DNA of 64,000 nt from Aidingimonas lacisalsi (lineage in GTDB: Bacteria; Pseudomonadota; Gammaproteobacteria; Pseudomonadales; Halomonadaceae), in the NCBI RefSeq assembly GCF_008079445.1, contig NZ_VRYH01000002.1, positions 186,001 to 250,000 on the forward strand, given 5' to 3'. The position numbers and the translations under genes were made by a program. Of the stretch, positions 38,222 to 46,785 are shown piece after piece. Below the pieces are notes generated by a model. That model was not told the DNA's origin, searched no databases, and was given only the letters and a program-made list of their open reading frames with translations. Each line of letters opens with the position of its first letter. The stretch's first letter is position 1.

Positions 38222-39486
38222 CAGCGGAAGGCCTCCAGCGCCTGGGCGAGTTCATGGTGATCGGCGGCATAGTCGTCCAGTGTGATGCCGGCCACTGCCG
38301 CGTCCCAGGCCTGGCGTAGACTACGAACGCCGGCACCGATGCCGCCTGGATGCGCCATGATGCCTCCGCCGGCACAGAAAATCAGATCGGTACTGCCGAT
38401 TGCCTGGTAGGTATCGACAGCCTGGTCGGCGGTCTGCCCCGACGAGAAGACCGGCATGACTTCACAGCCCGGTGTCGGTGGATCGAACATCGGTGTCAGG
38501 CAACTGCGGGCGCTGGCGATGACGCTGGCATCGTCCTCGGTGAACTTGTTGCGCAGTCCGTTGACGTGAAGATGATCGACACCGGCCAGACGCCAGAGTT
38601 TTTGATATGCGATGTAACTCATGCCGATATAGGGGGAACGGCTGAACAGTCCCCATCCTGCACGATGGCCGTGCAGTGCCAGTTGACAGTGGCGGCGCAG
38701 ATGAGCGACTCCCGACAGCCCGACGCTCTGGATGGCTACCATCACGCAGCTCCCCCCGGCGGCAGCTACATAGTCGTGATTATCGCGCATCTCGTCGATA
38801 TCGCCGGTGATATTGAAGGCGTACATTACCTGGCGGCCGGTCCGTTCCGCATGCTCGCGAATGATCGGCATCACCGCATCGACTCGGGCCTTCAAAGGGT
38901 TGTGCGGACCGTTGGACTGCAACTCGTCATCCTTGATGAAATCGATGCCGCCCTCGACCAGTTGCCTGACCGTGTCCGCGGTCGCTGCGGGAGACAAGCC
39001 CACGCTGGGTTTGATGATGGTGCCGATCAAGGGACGATCGGGGACGCCGCTCAACCGACGGGTGCCGGCAATGCCGAACCGAGGGCCGGGATAGCGGTCG
39101 GCGAAGTCGGTCGGCAAGGCCAAGTCGAGTAACTTGAGTGCCGAGAATTCCTTGAGTTCGAACAAGTTGCCGGCCACGGTCGAGAGCAGGTTGGGCAGCG
39201 AGGGGCCGAAATTGGCAATCGGCCAGGACAGTGTGACATTGGCACGCTGATAGCGGCGTTTGGCCGCTCCTTCCTGCGGGGGGCGGGTCGGCAGCGAGGG
39301 TGTCTCGACACTGTCCAGTCGCTCGATGTGCTCGATCATGGCACCGTGGTTGGCGCGCAGGTCATCGGTCTCGCTGGCGAGGCGCGTGAAGGTGCCGGAT
39401 GACTGCTCGCCGGCCATGACATCGACGGCCTGTTCGATCGGGTACGGTGTCTCGATGAAATAGCTGGCTCGAATGCGCTGGCTCAT
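38221..39486 (-). CDS. oiaX: RuBisCO-like protein, probable 3-oxo-isoapionate-4-phosphate transcarboxylase/hydrolase
   Basis: OiaX is a form IV RuBisCO-like protein that splits 3-oxo-isoapionate 4-phosphate to 3-phosphoglycerate and glycolate. The 421 residues show the RuBisCO fold with key positions kept: Lys159 in GTIIKPSVGLSP (general base), Lys185-Asp187-Glu188 in DFIKDDEL (carbamylated lysine and metal ligands), His274-Arg275 in LHGHRAGWG, Lys314 on loop 6 (NGLRNKF), Ser348/349, and the phosphate-binding GGGIMAHPGG. The loop 6 sequence differs from true RuBisCO. The start at 39486 is 11 bases after apnO. OiaC (a decarboxylating RuBisCO-like protein of the same pathway) is the alternative. 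Confidence 0.85.
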   Translation of the reverse strand: MSQRIRASYFIETPYPIEQAVDVMAGEQSSGTFTRLASETDDLRANHGAMIEHIERLDSVETPSLPTRPPQEGAAKRRYQRANVTLSWPIANFGPSLPNLLSTVAGNLFELKEFSALKLLDLALPTDFADRYPGPRFGIAGTRRLSGVPDRPLIGTIIKPSVGLSPAATADTVRQLVEGGIDFIKDDELQSNGPHNPLKARVDAVMPIIREHAERTGRQVMYAFNITGDIDEMRDNHDYVAAAGGSCVMVAIQSVGLSGVAHLRRHCQLALHGHRAGWGLFSRSPYIGMSYIAYQKLWRLAGVDHLHVNGLRNKFTEDDASVIASARSCLTPMFDPPTPGCEVMPVFSSGQTADQAVDTYQAIGSTDLIFCAGGGIMAHPGGIGAGVRSLRQAWDAAVAGITLDDYAADHHELAQALEAFR

Positions 39487-39496
39487 GGTCGTCCGC

Positions 39497-40324
39497 TCAG
39501 GTGATTCGATGGATGCTGGCGGTGATCTCGTCAGGCTCGAAGACACGCTTCCAATCGTCGCGCATCAACATGGGCTTGCCGTTTTCGATGGCTTTATTGC
39601 AAGCATCGGAGAAGGCACCCGGCTGTTCGTCGAAGGTCACCGCACCAAGGATATTCATGTGGCCAAGCAGAAAATCACGCGCACACTGCTCGGAGACGCC
39701 ACGTTTGACGACTTCATCCATGGCTTCACGCATCACGGCCAGCAGAGTGGCGCACACGGTTTCTGACAACCCGGGTTCGAGTAGCGCCATCTGTTCGACG
39801 GACACACGGTGAGCGCGTCCCACCGGTGCATAAATGGTGCGCGCAATAGCCTCGCCCAGTTCGAAGTGTCGTTCATCGCCTTGCATCAAGGCACTGACGA
39901 TGTGCTGGGTCGCCTTACTGCCACCGAAGTAGTCCCGTTTCGCTTCCAGGTCGGTTTCGTCATTGAAGATCGAGGGATGACAGGGGTGGGTGACGAAATA
40001 GATCAGGTCGTCGCGCTCGGGAAGATGGCCGGCAAACGGCGCGGCAGCATCCAGAGCGATCACCATGGTGTCGCTGGCGAGATTGGGCGAGAGTTGATGA
40101 GCGATCTTGCCGATCAAGGTGTCGGGGACCGCCAGTATGACTGCATCGGCTCCGTCGACGGCCGTGTCGGCACCGACGCAGTCGATATCCAGCTCTTGCT
40201 TGAGGCGTTGACGACCGTCCTCGCTTACCTCGACATGACGTACCTGAAATTCTGAGTTCTTGAGGTTACGGGACAGCCGGAAACCCATTTTGCCGCCGGC
40301 CCCAATCAACGCGATGGTTGTCAT
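39497..40324 (-). CDS. apnO: D-apionate oxidoisomerase
   Basis: ApnO oxidises and rearranges D-apionate to 3-oxo-isoapionate with NAD. The 275-residue protein has an N-terminal Rossmann fold (ALIGAGGKMGFRLSRNLKNS), DAVILAVPDTLIGKIAHQL, FVTHPCHPSIFNDETD, and a C-terminal 6-phosphogluconate dehydrogenase-like helical domain (RAHRVSVEQMALLEPGLSETVCATLLAVMREAMDEVVKRG). This matches the ApnO family described with the OiaK/OiaX route. It heads a minus-strand operon apnO-oiaX-oiaK and is divergent from a GntR regulator. Confidence comes from both sequence and neighbours. Confidence 0.86.
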   Translation of the reverse strand: MTTIALIGAGGKMGFRLSRNLKNSEFQVRHVEVSEDGRQRLKQELDIDCVGADTAVDGADAVILAVPDTLIGKIAHQLSPNLASDTMVIALDAAAPFAGHLPERDDLIYFVTHPCHPSIFNDETDLEAKRDYFGGSKATQHIVSALMQGDERHFELGEAIARTIYAPVGRAHRVSVEQMALLEPGLSETVCATLLAVMREAMDEVVKRGVSEQCARDFLLGHMNILGAVTFDEQPGAFSDACNKAIENGKPMLMRDDWKRVFEPDEITASIHRIT

Positions 40325-40369
40325 GATTTGTGCGCCTCGTCGCTATCCTAGAATTGTGAGCTAACTGGT

Positions 40370-40402
40370 ATAATGACATAATAAGTAGACCATACTGTCA
40401 AA
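40370..40402 (-). promoter_or_regulatory. Probable promoter of the apnO operon
   Basis: On the minus strand a consensus -35 TTGACA (40397-40402) is followed by an AT-rich stretch with TATTAT and TATGTC as candidate -10 hexamers. The start of apnO is about 50-60 bases further. GGTATAATGA on the plus strand resembles half-sites of NanR-type GntR regulators, but a clear operator is not defined. Confidence 0.5.
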
Positions 40403-40482
40403 CACGACTTTGGTGGTAGGGATGTCGTACCGGCCGTTAGCCGGATATGCTGCCAGCCAGTGTTACCGAGGAAGGCCTGACC

Positions 40483-41190
40483 ATGAATGATGTTGCCAAG
40501 ATCGCTCGCCGCAAACTCTCCGATGAAGTTTTCGATCGGCTCTACGCCATGCTCCTCAACGGTGACTATGCACCGGGAGAGCACTTGCCTTCAGAGCGGG
40601 AATTGATGGCGATGTTCGGGGTCGGGCGGCCGGCGATTCGTGAAGGCACGCAGGCGCTCGAGCGCCTGGGAATGGTCTCGATTCAGCATGGACAGCGGCC
40701 AAGAGTCACCATGCCAACGGCGGATGGGTTGTTGTCGCAGATCGAACTGACCGCCATGCATATGCTGTCCAGTTCGAGCGAATCCCTGGAGCATCTCAAG
40801 GAAGCGCGGGCCTTTTTCGAACTAGGAATGGTGGGGCGTGCCGCCAGGGTGGCGGGTGATGATGACATTGCGGAACTGGAAACGCATCTGGAGACACAAC
40901 GTAGTGCGTTGAACCGCGATGCAGGTGCCTTCATCAAGGCTGACATGAGTTTCCATACGGCGATTGCCGCAATGACCGGCAATCCCATTTTCGCTGCAGT
41001 GAGCCAGGCGATGCTCAATTGGTTAGCCAACTTTCATGCGGCCATGCTGCATTGGGAGGGCAATGAGCATGTCACGCTGGAAGAACATGAACGCATCATC
41101 GCCGCCCTGCGGGGTCGTGATGAGATCCGCGCCGTGGCGGAAATGCGTGCTCATCTCGATCGGGCTCGGAGTCTTTACAGCCTGACCTGA
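40483..41190 (+). CDS. GntR-family (FadR subfamily) transcriptional regulator
   Basis: A 235-residue regulator with an N-terminal GntR winged helix (RRKLSDEVFDRLYAMLLNGDYAPGEHLPSERELMAMFGVGRPAIREGTQALERLG, about residues 9-65 when read across) and a C-terminal FCD ligand domain with metal-binding type His and Asp (ADMSFHTAIAAMTGNPIF, LEEHERIIAALRGRD). The ATG at 40483 has GAGGAAGG upstream. It is divergent from apnO and probably controls the apionate genes. NanR-like members of this branch bind sialic-acid-type ligands; here a sugar acid is more likely. Confidence 0.9.
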   Translation: MNDVAKIARRKLSDEVFDRLYAMLLNGDYAPGEHLPSERELMAMFGVGRPAIREGTQALERLGMVSIQHGQRPRVTMPTADGLLSQIELTAMHMLSSSSESLEHLKEARAFFELGMVGRAARVAGDDDIAELETHLETQRSALNRDAGAFIKADMSFHTAIAAMTGNPIFAAVSQAMLNWLANFHAAMLHWEGNEHVTLEEHERIIAALRGRDEIRAVAEMRAHLDRARSLYSLT

Positions 41191-41253
41191 ACATGACCGC
41201 TATACTCAAGCCAGCCAGAGTCAATGTAGTGTCTCCCAGGGAGGATTCGGTGA

Positions 41254-42348
41254 ATGCTGGCACGGCGGGTATGGTGGCAATGTGCGCTCTGGTGGGCCGT
41301 GATGCTGGGGCTGACTGCCTGTACGACGCCGATGGTCCAGGACCGTTCTCATGTGGACATTGCCCAGGCAATTCAGGCCCATTATGAAAGCGGTTTCGAC
41401 CGACTGTCTCCGAGCAAACAGCGTCATTACGCACAGCGAATGTATCGCATGACCGGTGACAGCGCGTACCTGCCTGTCAGTCGTCGTTATGCGCGGCAAC
41501 TGCTGGCCGATCTGCAGCGCGAAGTCGATGGGCTGATGAGCGCCGGTTACGCTACGCAGAGGGCGCGCGAACTGCTCGCCGGTTATCCCCAACGCACGGC
41601 GAAACAGCGCTCGCGCAGGCAGATGTTCGAGCGGTGGGGAGAGCTCATCTACGCGCGCAAGTTGCTGTTCTGGATGAGTCAGGCGGAGACCTACGGGGTG
41701 CTGGAATGCGTTGAAGGCCATCAACGGGCATTCGACTATCTGGCCGATATCGATTTCCGTACTTTCCTGACCGATCCACAGGTACTGGAGGTATATGCCG
41801 CTCAGGTAGCGAATGCCGTCTATTATCTATACCAGCTTGGTATCGCGGATCTGCGCTCGGAGGTCATCGATGCCTTTCGCGCTCATTTCCCCCCGGAGCG
41901 CAATGCCGAACTCGACCAGGCCTCCTGGCGTAACAAGCTCTATGGCATGACCCATTTCGTCATTGCCGAGAGCCGTTATTATCAGCGCCCGGTGGATGCA
42001 GGCCGCTTCGATTGGCTCTTCGAGGAGCTTCGCAGCGACCTGGACCGGGTTCTGACGGTCAAAGAGGATATCCTGGCCGAGGTCGGCATCAGCTTCCTTC
42101 TGACCGGGCAGGCGGAGGCTCCTGCCTTGGCCCGAATCCGTGAGGCCGTGGCCGAAGCCTATGACCCCCGGGCGCGCATGATTCCCGGCGCGAGCGGTGG
42201 GCTGGAGTTCGACCGGGGTGAGCATCGCAACGTATTGGCGATCATGCTGTTCGACTGGCCGGAGACACTGCACCCCGGCCCCGATTTCTCCGCAACCATG
42301 GAGGGTGAGCGGTGTCGTCTGGCTTCGCCGCCGACGGTCATCAACTGA
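41254..42348 (+). CDS. DUF3541 family lipoprotein
   Basis: A 364-residue protein with a lipoprotein signal (hydrophobic residues 5-20, lipobox LTAC with Cys near residue 23). The remainder is helical and rich in Tyr, Arg and Leu (YESGFDRLSPSKQRHYAQRMYRMTGD, YYLYQLGIADLRSEVIDAF, SRYYQRPVDAGRFDWLFEELRSD). The pattern matches the DUF3541 family, which has no known function. GGGAGG lies 9 bases before the ATG. The last eight bases overlap the convergent nhaD gene. It may follow the GntR gene in the same transcript, with a 63-base gap. Confidence 0.78.
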   Translation: MLARRVWWQCALWWAVMLGLTACTTPMVQDRSHVDIAQAIQAHYESGFDRLSPSKQRHYAQRMYRMTGDSAYLPVSRRYARQLLADLQREVDGLMSAGYATQRARELLAGYPQRTAKQRSRRQMFERWGELIYARKLLFWMSQAETYGVLECVEGHQRAFDYLADIDFRTFLTDPQVLEVYAAQVANAVYYLYQLGIADLRSEVIDAFRAHFPPERNAELDQASWRNKLYGMTHFVIAESRYYQRPVDAGRFDWLFEELRSDLDRVLTVKEDILAEVGISFLLTGQAEAPALARIREAVAEAYDPRARMIPGASGGLEFDRGEHRNVLAIMLFDWPETLHPGPDFSATMEGERCRLASPPTVIN

Positions 42349-43786
42349 ATTGCGTGAAACTCTCTGCATTGAGCCATAAATGCACCGCGATACTCGCGAT
42401 GTAGCCAAGCAGTATGATGGGCGACCACTTCAGGTGTCCCATGAACGTATAGGAGCCTCGGGCCTGGCCCATCAACGCCACACCGGCAGCGGAGCCGATC
42501 GACAGGAGGCTGCCACCGACACCGGCAGTCAGCGTGATCAGCAGCCAATGACCGTGGGACATGTCAGGCTCCATGGTCAGGACGGCAAACATCACGGGGA
42601 TGTTATCGATGACGGCCGAGATGATGCCTAGCGCAACATTGGCCCAGGTCGCATCCCATTGGCTATAGAGAACTTCGGAGAGCGTGGCGAGATAGCCCAT
42701 GAACCCCAGGCCGCCGACGCACATCACGACACCATAGAAAAACAGCAACGTATCCCATTCGGCGCGGGCGATACGGTTGAAGATATCGAAGGGAACAACG
42801 CTTCCCAGACGCTCCAGCGCCTGCCGGTCACCGCGACGCATGGCGACGTTGCGGCGGTGATCGAGGGAGCGTCGCAGGTAGTAACCGAAGAACTGCAGGT
42901 AACCCAGACCGGTCATCATGCCCAGGACGGGGGGCAGATGGAGCAGGGTATGGCAGGCGACGGCGGTCGCGACGGTCAGCAGGAACAACAGGATGATGCG
43001 CCTGGCCCCACGCTTCATCGAGATATGCTCCTGGCCGGCATGCGGGCGATGCGCCTTGACGAAAAAGCTCATGGCTATGGCCGGGACCAGGTAATTGACC
43101 AGCGCGGGCGCCAGTAATTCAAGAAACTCATGGAAATTGAGCATGCCTGCCTGCCAGACCATCAGCGTGGTGATATCGCCGAAGGGGCTGAAGGCTCCGC
43201 CGGCATTGGCGGCGACCACGATGTTGACACAGGATAGATTGATGAAACGGTGATCCCCTTCCGCTACCTTGGTGACGACGGCACACATGAGCAGGGCAGT
43301 GGTCAGGTTATCGGCGATAGGGGAAATGATGAATGCCAGGGAGCCAGTGATCCAGAACAGGCTGCGGTAGCTGAAACCGCGTTCCAGTAACCAGCCGCGC
43401 AGGGCATCGAAAACGCGGCGTTCCTCCAGTGCATTGATATAGGTCATCGCCACGAGCAGGAACAGCATCAATTCCGTGAACTCCAGGAGCGTTTCCCGGA
43501 AAGCGTGCTCTGCCGCATTCGGCATGCCGGCATCGACATATACCCAGCCGATGAGGGCCCAGATGATACCGGCGGCTACCAGCACGGGTTTGGACTTCCG
43601 CATTTGCAGCTTTTCTTCGCTCATGACCAGGGCATAAGCGAGGATAAAAATGCATAAGGCGATGAAACCGATACCCGATCGTGTCAGGTTCAATTCACCG
43701 GTAGCCGCCGATACGCAAGGGCTGAACAACGTAATGAGCAGGATCAGGACATGATAGGAAAGACGGGTGTGCGTTGTTTTCTTCAT
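42341..43786 (-). CDS. nhaD: Na+/H+ antiporter NhaD
   Basis: NhaD exchanges cytoplasmic sodium for protons in the inner membrane and is typical of marine and halophilic gammaproteobacteria. The 481-residue protein opens with a signal-like segment, then about 12 helices. Signatures are ELNLTRSGIGFIALCIFILAYALVMSEE, FRETLLEFTELMLFLLVAMTYINALEERRVFDAL, ISPIADNLTTALLMCAVVT, NAGGAFSPFGDITTLMVWQAG, and SAVIDNIPVMFAVLTM. These are characteristic of NhaD and not of the wider ArsB/ion transporter family. The gene is single. Confidence 0.94.
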   Translation of the reverse strand: MKKTTHTRLSYHVLILLITLFSPCVSAATGELNLTRSGIGFIALCIFILAYALVMSEEKLQMRKSKPVLVAAGIIWALIGWVYVDAGMPNAAEHAFRETLLEFTELMLFLLVAMTYINALEERRVFDALRGWLLERGFSYRSLFWITGSLAFIISPIADNLTTALLMCAVVTKVAEGDHRFINLSCVNIVVAANAGGAFSPFGDITTLMVWQAGMLNFHEFLELLAPALVNYLVPAIAMSFFVKAHRPHAGQEHISMKRGARRIILLFLLTVATAVACHTLLHLPPVLGMMTGLGYLQFFGYYLRRSLDHRRNVAMRRGDRQALERLGSVVPFDIFNRIARAEWDTLLFFYGVVMCVGGLGFMGYLATLSEVLYSQWDATWANVALGIISAVIDNIPVMFAVLTMEPDMSHGHWLLITLTAGVGGSLLSIGSAAGVALMGQARGSYTFMGHLKWSPIILLGYIASIAVHLWLNAESFTQFS

Positions 43787-43927
43787 GGAGAATCGTCAAT
43801 CGTGAGTGTTAGTTTGTGAGAATAAGAGTGCAATGGGAGTGTTGATGTTACCATGGCATCTCTCTGATTAGCCTGTGTCGACGTCGTTGACGGGCGCAGT
43901 AATTCTCTAGGGGTGAAAGAGCGTCGC

Positions 43928-44641
43928 ATGTTTCTCGATGATTATCATACGGTCAAGGATGGTCGCGTTCGCATCACGGCTGACCAAGCTAGCCATTTCG
44001 CCAAGTACATCTCCGGTGATTACAACCCTATCCACAATACGGATGCGCGCCGTTTCTGCGTCCCCGGCGATCTGCTATTCGCCTTGGTGCTAGCCTACTA
44101 TGGGTTGTCGCAGTGCATGACGTTTCATTTTCGCAGCATGGTAGGTAATGATGTCCCGCTCATTTTCGAGCAGCCATCAGACGATGTGATCGTTGTCGCT
44201 GACGAGAATGGCAAGCATTATCTCGAGGTCGAAAGACAGGGGGAAACGACGCGTGATCCTGTCGTAGTGGAAGCATTCACGCGGCGCTATGTCTCTTTTT
44301 CCGGCAAGAATTTTCCACATTATTTAAAGCCACTCATGGAAGACAAGGGCGTGATGTTCAATCCTCAACGTCCACTGGTGATCTACGACAGCATGGGGTT
44401 CGCCCTGGATCGGCTGGATGTTACCGACCCAGGATTGACGCTGTCGACTTCGTCTTTCGAGGTGAGTGGCAAGCGGGGGGAAGTGCTGCTCGAGTTTCGT
44501 ATGACGGCGGCTGGTGTTGCCATTGGCCACGGTTCCAAAAAACTGGTGGTGAGTGGCCTTCAGCCTTATGATGCCAATGCCATGGACGCTATCGTCGATG
44601 AATTCTATCGTCTCAAGGCCGCTTATGAGGCAACGGTCTGA
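43928..44641 (+). CDS. DUF3581 family protein
   Basis: A 237-residue cytoplasmic protein beginning MFLDDYHTVKDGRVRITADQASHFAKYISGDYNPIH. The HFAK-SGDYNP-H pattern recalls MaoC/hotdog dehydratase-like folds (compare FA-xSGDxNPxH), and the sequence matches the DUF3581 family found in gammaproteobacteria. No enzymatic function is established. The start at 43928 is conserved; a GTG at 43913 would add five residues. Its last 19 bases overlap the convergent acyltransferase gene. Confidence 0.82.
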   Translation: MFLDDYHTVKDGRVRITADQASHFAKYISGDYNPIHNTDARRFCVPGDLLFALVLAYYGLSQCMTFHFRSMVGNDVPLIFEQPSDDVIVVADENGKHYLEVERQGETTRDPVVVEAFTRRYVSFSGKNFPHYLKPLMEDKGVMFNPQRPLVIYDSMGFALDRLDVTDPGLTLSTSSFEVSGKRGEVLLEFRMTAAGVAIGHGSKKLVVSGLQPYDANAMDAIVDEFYRLKAAYEATV

Positions 44642-45669
44642 GACGGCGTGTCGTTGGCTGGTATACGCAGCCGACGTCCCATGATCAGACCGCCCAATGG
44701 ACGCCGATTGGCCAGAACACTCAGTCCCAGTGACCCGAAGAACCCCATCACGGCAAGCAAAACGGTGTAGTCGATCACGCCGAGCCCCAGTTCGTGACTG
44801 ATGACGTCGGCGATACCGAAGAACAATGGATGGGCAAGGTAGATACCGAATGAATATTCGTTGATCAGTCGCACGAATGCGGGCGCTTGTCGTCCCTTGA
44901 ACCACCGCATCATGACGCCGATGAATATCAGGAAAAGCGGCATGACCCAGACCTCTTTCGAGGAAAGTTCGATATCGGTGCCAAGGGACAAGCCAACCAT
45001 GATGGCGAAGGCGAGAGTCAGTAGTGATGTCAGCCCCCGCAACCGCAGTCCGCTATCCAGTCTATCGTAGTAGTACTGCCGAGCGACACGTATGGCAAAG
45101 AAGAATATGTAGAGCCAGCCGATGGGTATGACCCATAGCAGATACCCCGGCAACGAAATCTCCAGTAGCGTTGCCATTGCCCAGTAAAGCATGCTGATCA
45201 GCGTACCTGCCATGACCCCGATGTCAGCGTTCAAGTAACGTTCCAGATCATAGCGAACATAGCACCAATAGAAGGCATAGAACTGGATGGCGATCAGAAG
45301 AAAATAGCCGTGCCAGTGACTATAGATCATGTAGTCGATGAGTAATCGGCCATAGCCTGTGTCCAAACGGTTGCCTTCCGCCAGGAAATACTCCGCCCCC
45401 GAATAGAGAAACGCATAGGCAATATAGGGTATCAGGAGATATTTGCTCCGTTGGCGGAGAAATCCGGCAGGGATGTCCTTGCCATAACGAATCGTGAATA
45501 GAAAAATCGAGATGAAGATGAATGTCGGTGTACCGAGTACGGTGAAGAGTCTCGTGAGATCGAGATAGATGTTATCGGCATACTGGTGGACACGGTCGAG
45601 CAGGTGGTACACGAAAACGGCGATACAACCGTAGAATCGTAGCCAATAGATTTCGTAGATTCGTTTCAT
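44623..45669 (-). CDS. Membrane acyltransferase (acyltransferase 3 family)
   Basis: A 348-residue inner-membrane protein with about ten hydrophobic segments. It shows the acyltransferase-3 pattern: YWLRFYGCIAVFVYHLLDRV (catalytic His after the first helix), FIFISIFLFTIRYGK, FLRQRSKYLLIPYIAYAFLYSG, and EYSFGIYLAHPLFFG near the C-terminus. Such enzymes acetylate or succinylate surface sugars. The start is uncertain between 45690 and 45669; the later ATG is chosen, starting MKRIYEIYWLRF. The coding sequence is less GC-rich than neighbours by eye, and it stands alone. Confidence 0.85.
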   Translation of the reverse strand: MKRIYEIYWLRFYGCIAVFVYHLLDRVHQYADNIYLDLTRLFTVLGTPTFIFISIFLFTIRYGKDIPAGFLRQRSKYLLIPYIAYAFLYSGAEYFLAEGNRLDTGYGRLLIDYMIYSHWHGYFLLIAIQFYAFYWCYVRYDLERYLNADIGVMAGTLISMLYWAMATLLEISLPGYLLWVIPIGWLYIFFFAIRVARQYYYDRLDSGLRLRGLTSLLTLAFAIMVGLSLGTDIELSSKEVWVMPLFLIFIGVMMRWFKGRQAPAFVRLINEYSFGIYLAHPLFFGIADVISHELGLGVIDYTVLLAVMGFFGSLGLSVLANRRPLGGLIMGRRLRIPANDTPSQTVAS

Positions 45670-45897
45670 GCCACCAGAGCGCCTTTTCATCAGGTGAGGT
45701 TCGAGCGCATCGCGATCGACATCATGTCGTTGTTCCTATATTGGATATGACTGACCAGAGGACAGCGGCCATTGGGACAAGCGCTGGCACGAAAGGTTCT
45801 TGGGTGGTGGAAGACTCGGAGCTGGTGTCGAACCGAGGCCACAGTCATCTGTCCCACGTCACCGATGGATAGCATTCAATGATGACAGGAAGCTGAC

Positions 45898-46785
45898 ATG
45901 ACGTGGCCTCGTTTCTCCCCCGGATTGGTGTTCCTGTGCCTGTTTCTGGCTACCTCCCATGGCTGGGCAGGTCGGGTCACACACCATACTTTTGAATCCG
46001 AAGTACTCGATCGGGCCTACCCCTATAACCTGTATTTACCCGATGAGTATGCGACTGCCGAGCAATCATATCCCGTTATCTACTTGCTCCATGGTTCATT
46101 CGGCAGCGAATACGACTGGGCGTCACGCGGAGGCTTGCGCAGGACGATGGACCGCCTGATCGAGGCGGATACCATTCCACCGGCGATCGTCGTCATGCCC
46201 GGTAGTCAGAGTTGGTGGGTCGACGGCTACAATGAGCAGGCCGAAACCGCTTTCATCGAGGATCTGATCCCTCACATCGACCAGACCTGGCGGACCATCG
46301 CCCGTCGCGAAGGACGCTTGATAGGCGGGCTGTCTGCGGGTGGTTATGGAGCGGTGAATTTCATCCTGCAGTATCCGCAATTGTTCGGTGCGGCTGCGGC
46401 CCTGAGCCCAGCGTCATACTCTCCCCAGCCACCGGCCAATTCCTCGGGACGTCGGCATCCAGCCTTTTTGGGGCCGGATGGCAATTATGACGAAGCCATG
46501 TGGCAGCGACTCAACTACCCGCAGTACCTGGAAGGCTATAGAGCGAATGGTGTAACGGTCCCGCTTTATATCAGTACCGGTGATCGCGATGCCTTCGATA
46601 TCGTGAGTCATGCCACGACGTTATACCAAGTCATCAAGGACCATCAGCCCGATCAGGTGATGTATCGGGTCGTGCCAGGCGGGCATCAGTGGCGAGTCTG
46701 GCGGCGTGAGCTGCCGGTTGCCCTGAGGTATATGTTTCGCCATCTGGAGTCGGCGACTGTAGAAGCGAGCGATGCATCGTCATGA
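45898..46785 (+). CDS. Secreted alpha/beta-hydrolase esterase
   Basis: A 295-residue secreted protein with a signal peptide (residues 1-25, cleavage after GWAG or nearby). The esterase D/antigen 85-like fold is seen in YNLYLPDEYATAEQSYPVIYLLHGSFG, the nucleophile serine in IGGLSAGGYGAVNF, an acidic residue in YISTGDRDAFDIV, and the histidine in VVPGGHQWRVWRRELP. Substrate is unknown; feruloyl or acyl sugar esters are common in this family. It ends in a six-base overlap with the convergent LysR gene. Confidence 0.86.
   Translation: MTWPRFSPGLVFLCLFLATSHGWAGRVTHHTFESEVLDRAYPYNLYLPDEYATAEQSYPVIYLLHGSFGSEYDWASRGGLRRTMDRLIEADTIPPAIVVMPGSQSWWVDGYNEQAETAFIEDLIPHIDQTWRTIARREGRLIGGLSAGGYGAVNFILQYPQLFGAAAALSPASYSPQPPANSSGRRHPAFLGPDGNYDEAMWQRLNYPQYLEGYRANGVTVPLYISTGDRDAFDIVSHATTLYQVIKDHQPDQVMYRVVPGGHQWRVWRRELPVALRYMFRHLESATVEASDASS

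Noticed and set aside
40366-40396. NanR-like GGTATA repeats between apnO and the GntR gene
   Set aside because: Only one clear GGTATA is seen; tandem copies or a matching inverted arm are missing, so no operator is claimed.
45747-45872. A 41-residue open frame on the plus strand between the acyltransferase and esterase genes
   Set aside because: No ribosome binding site, no recognisable pattern, and it occupies what is likely a promoter region.
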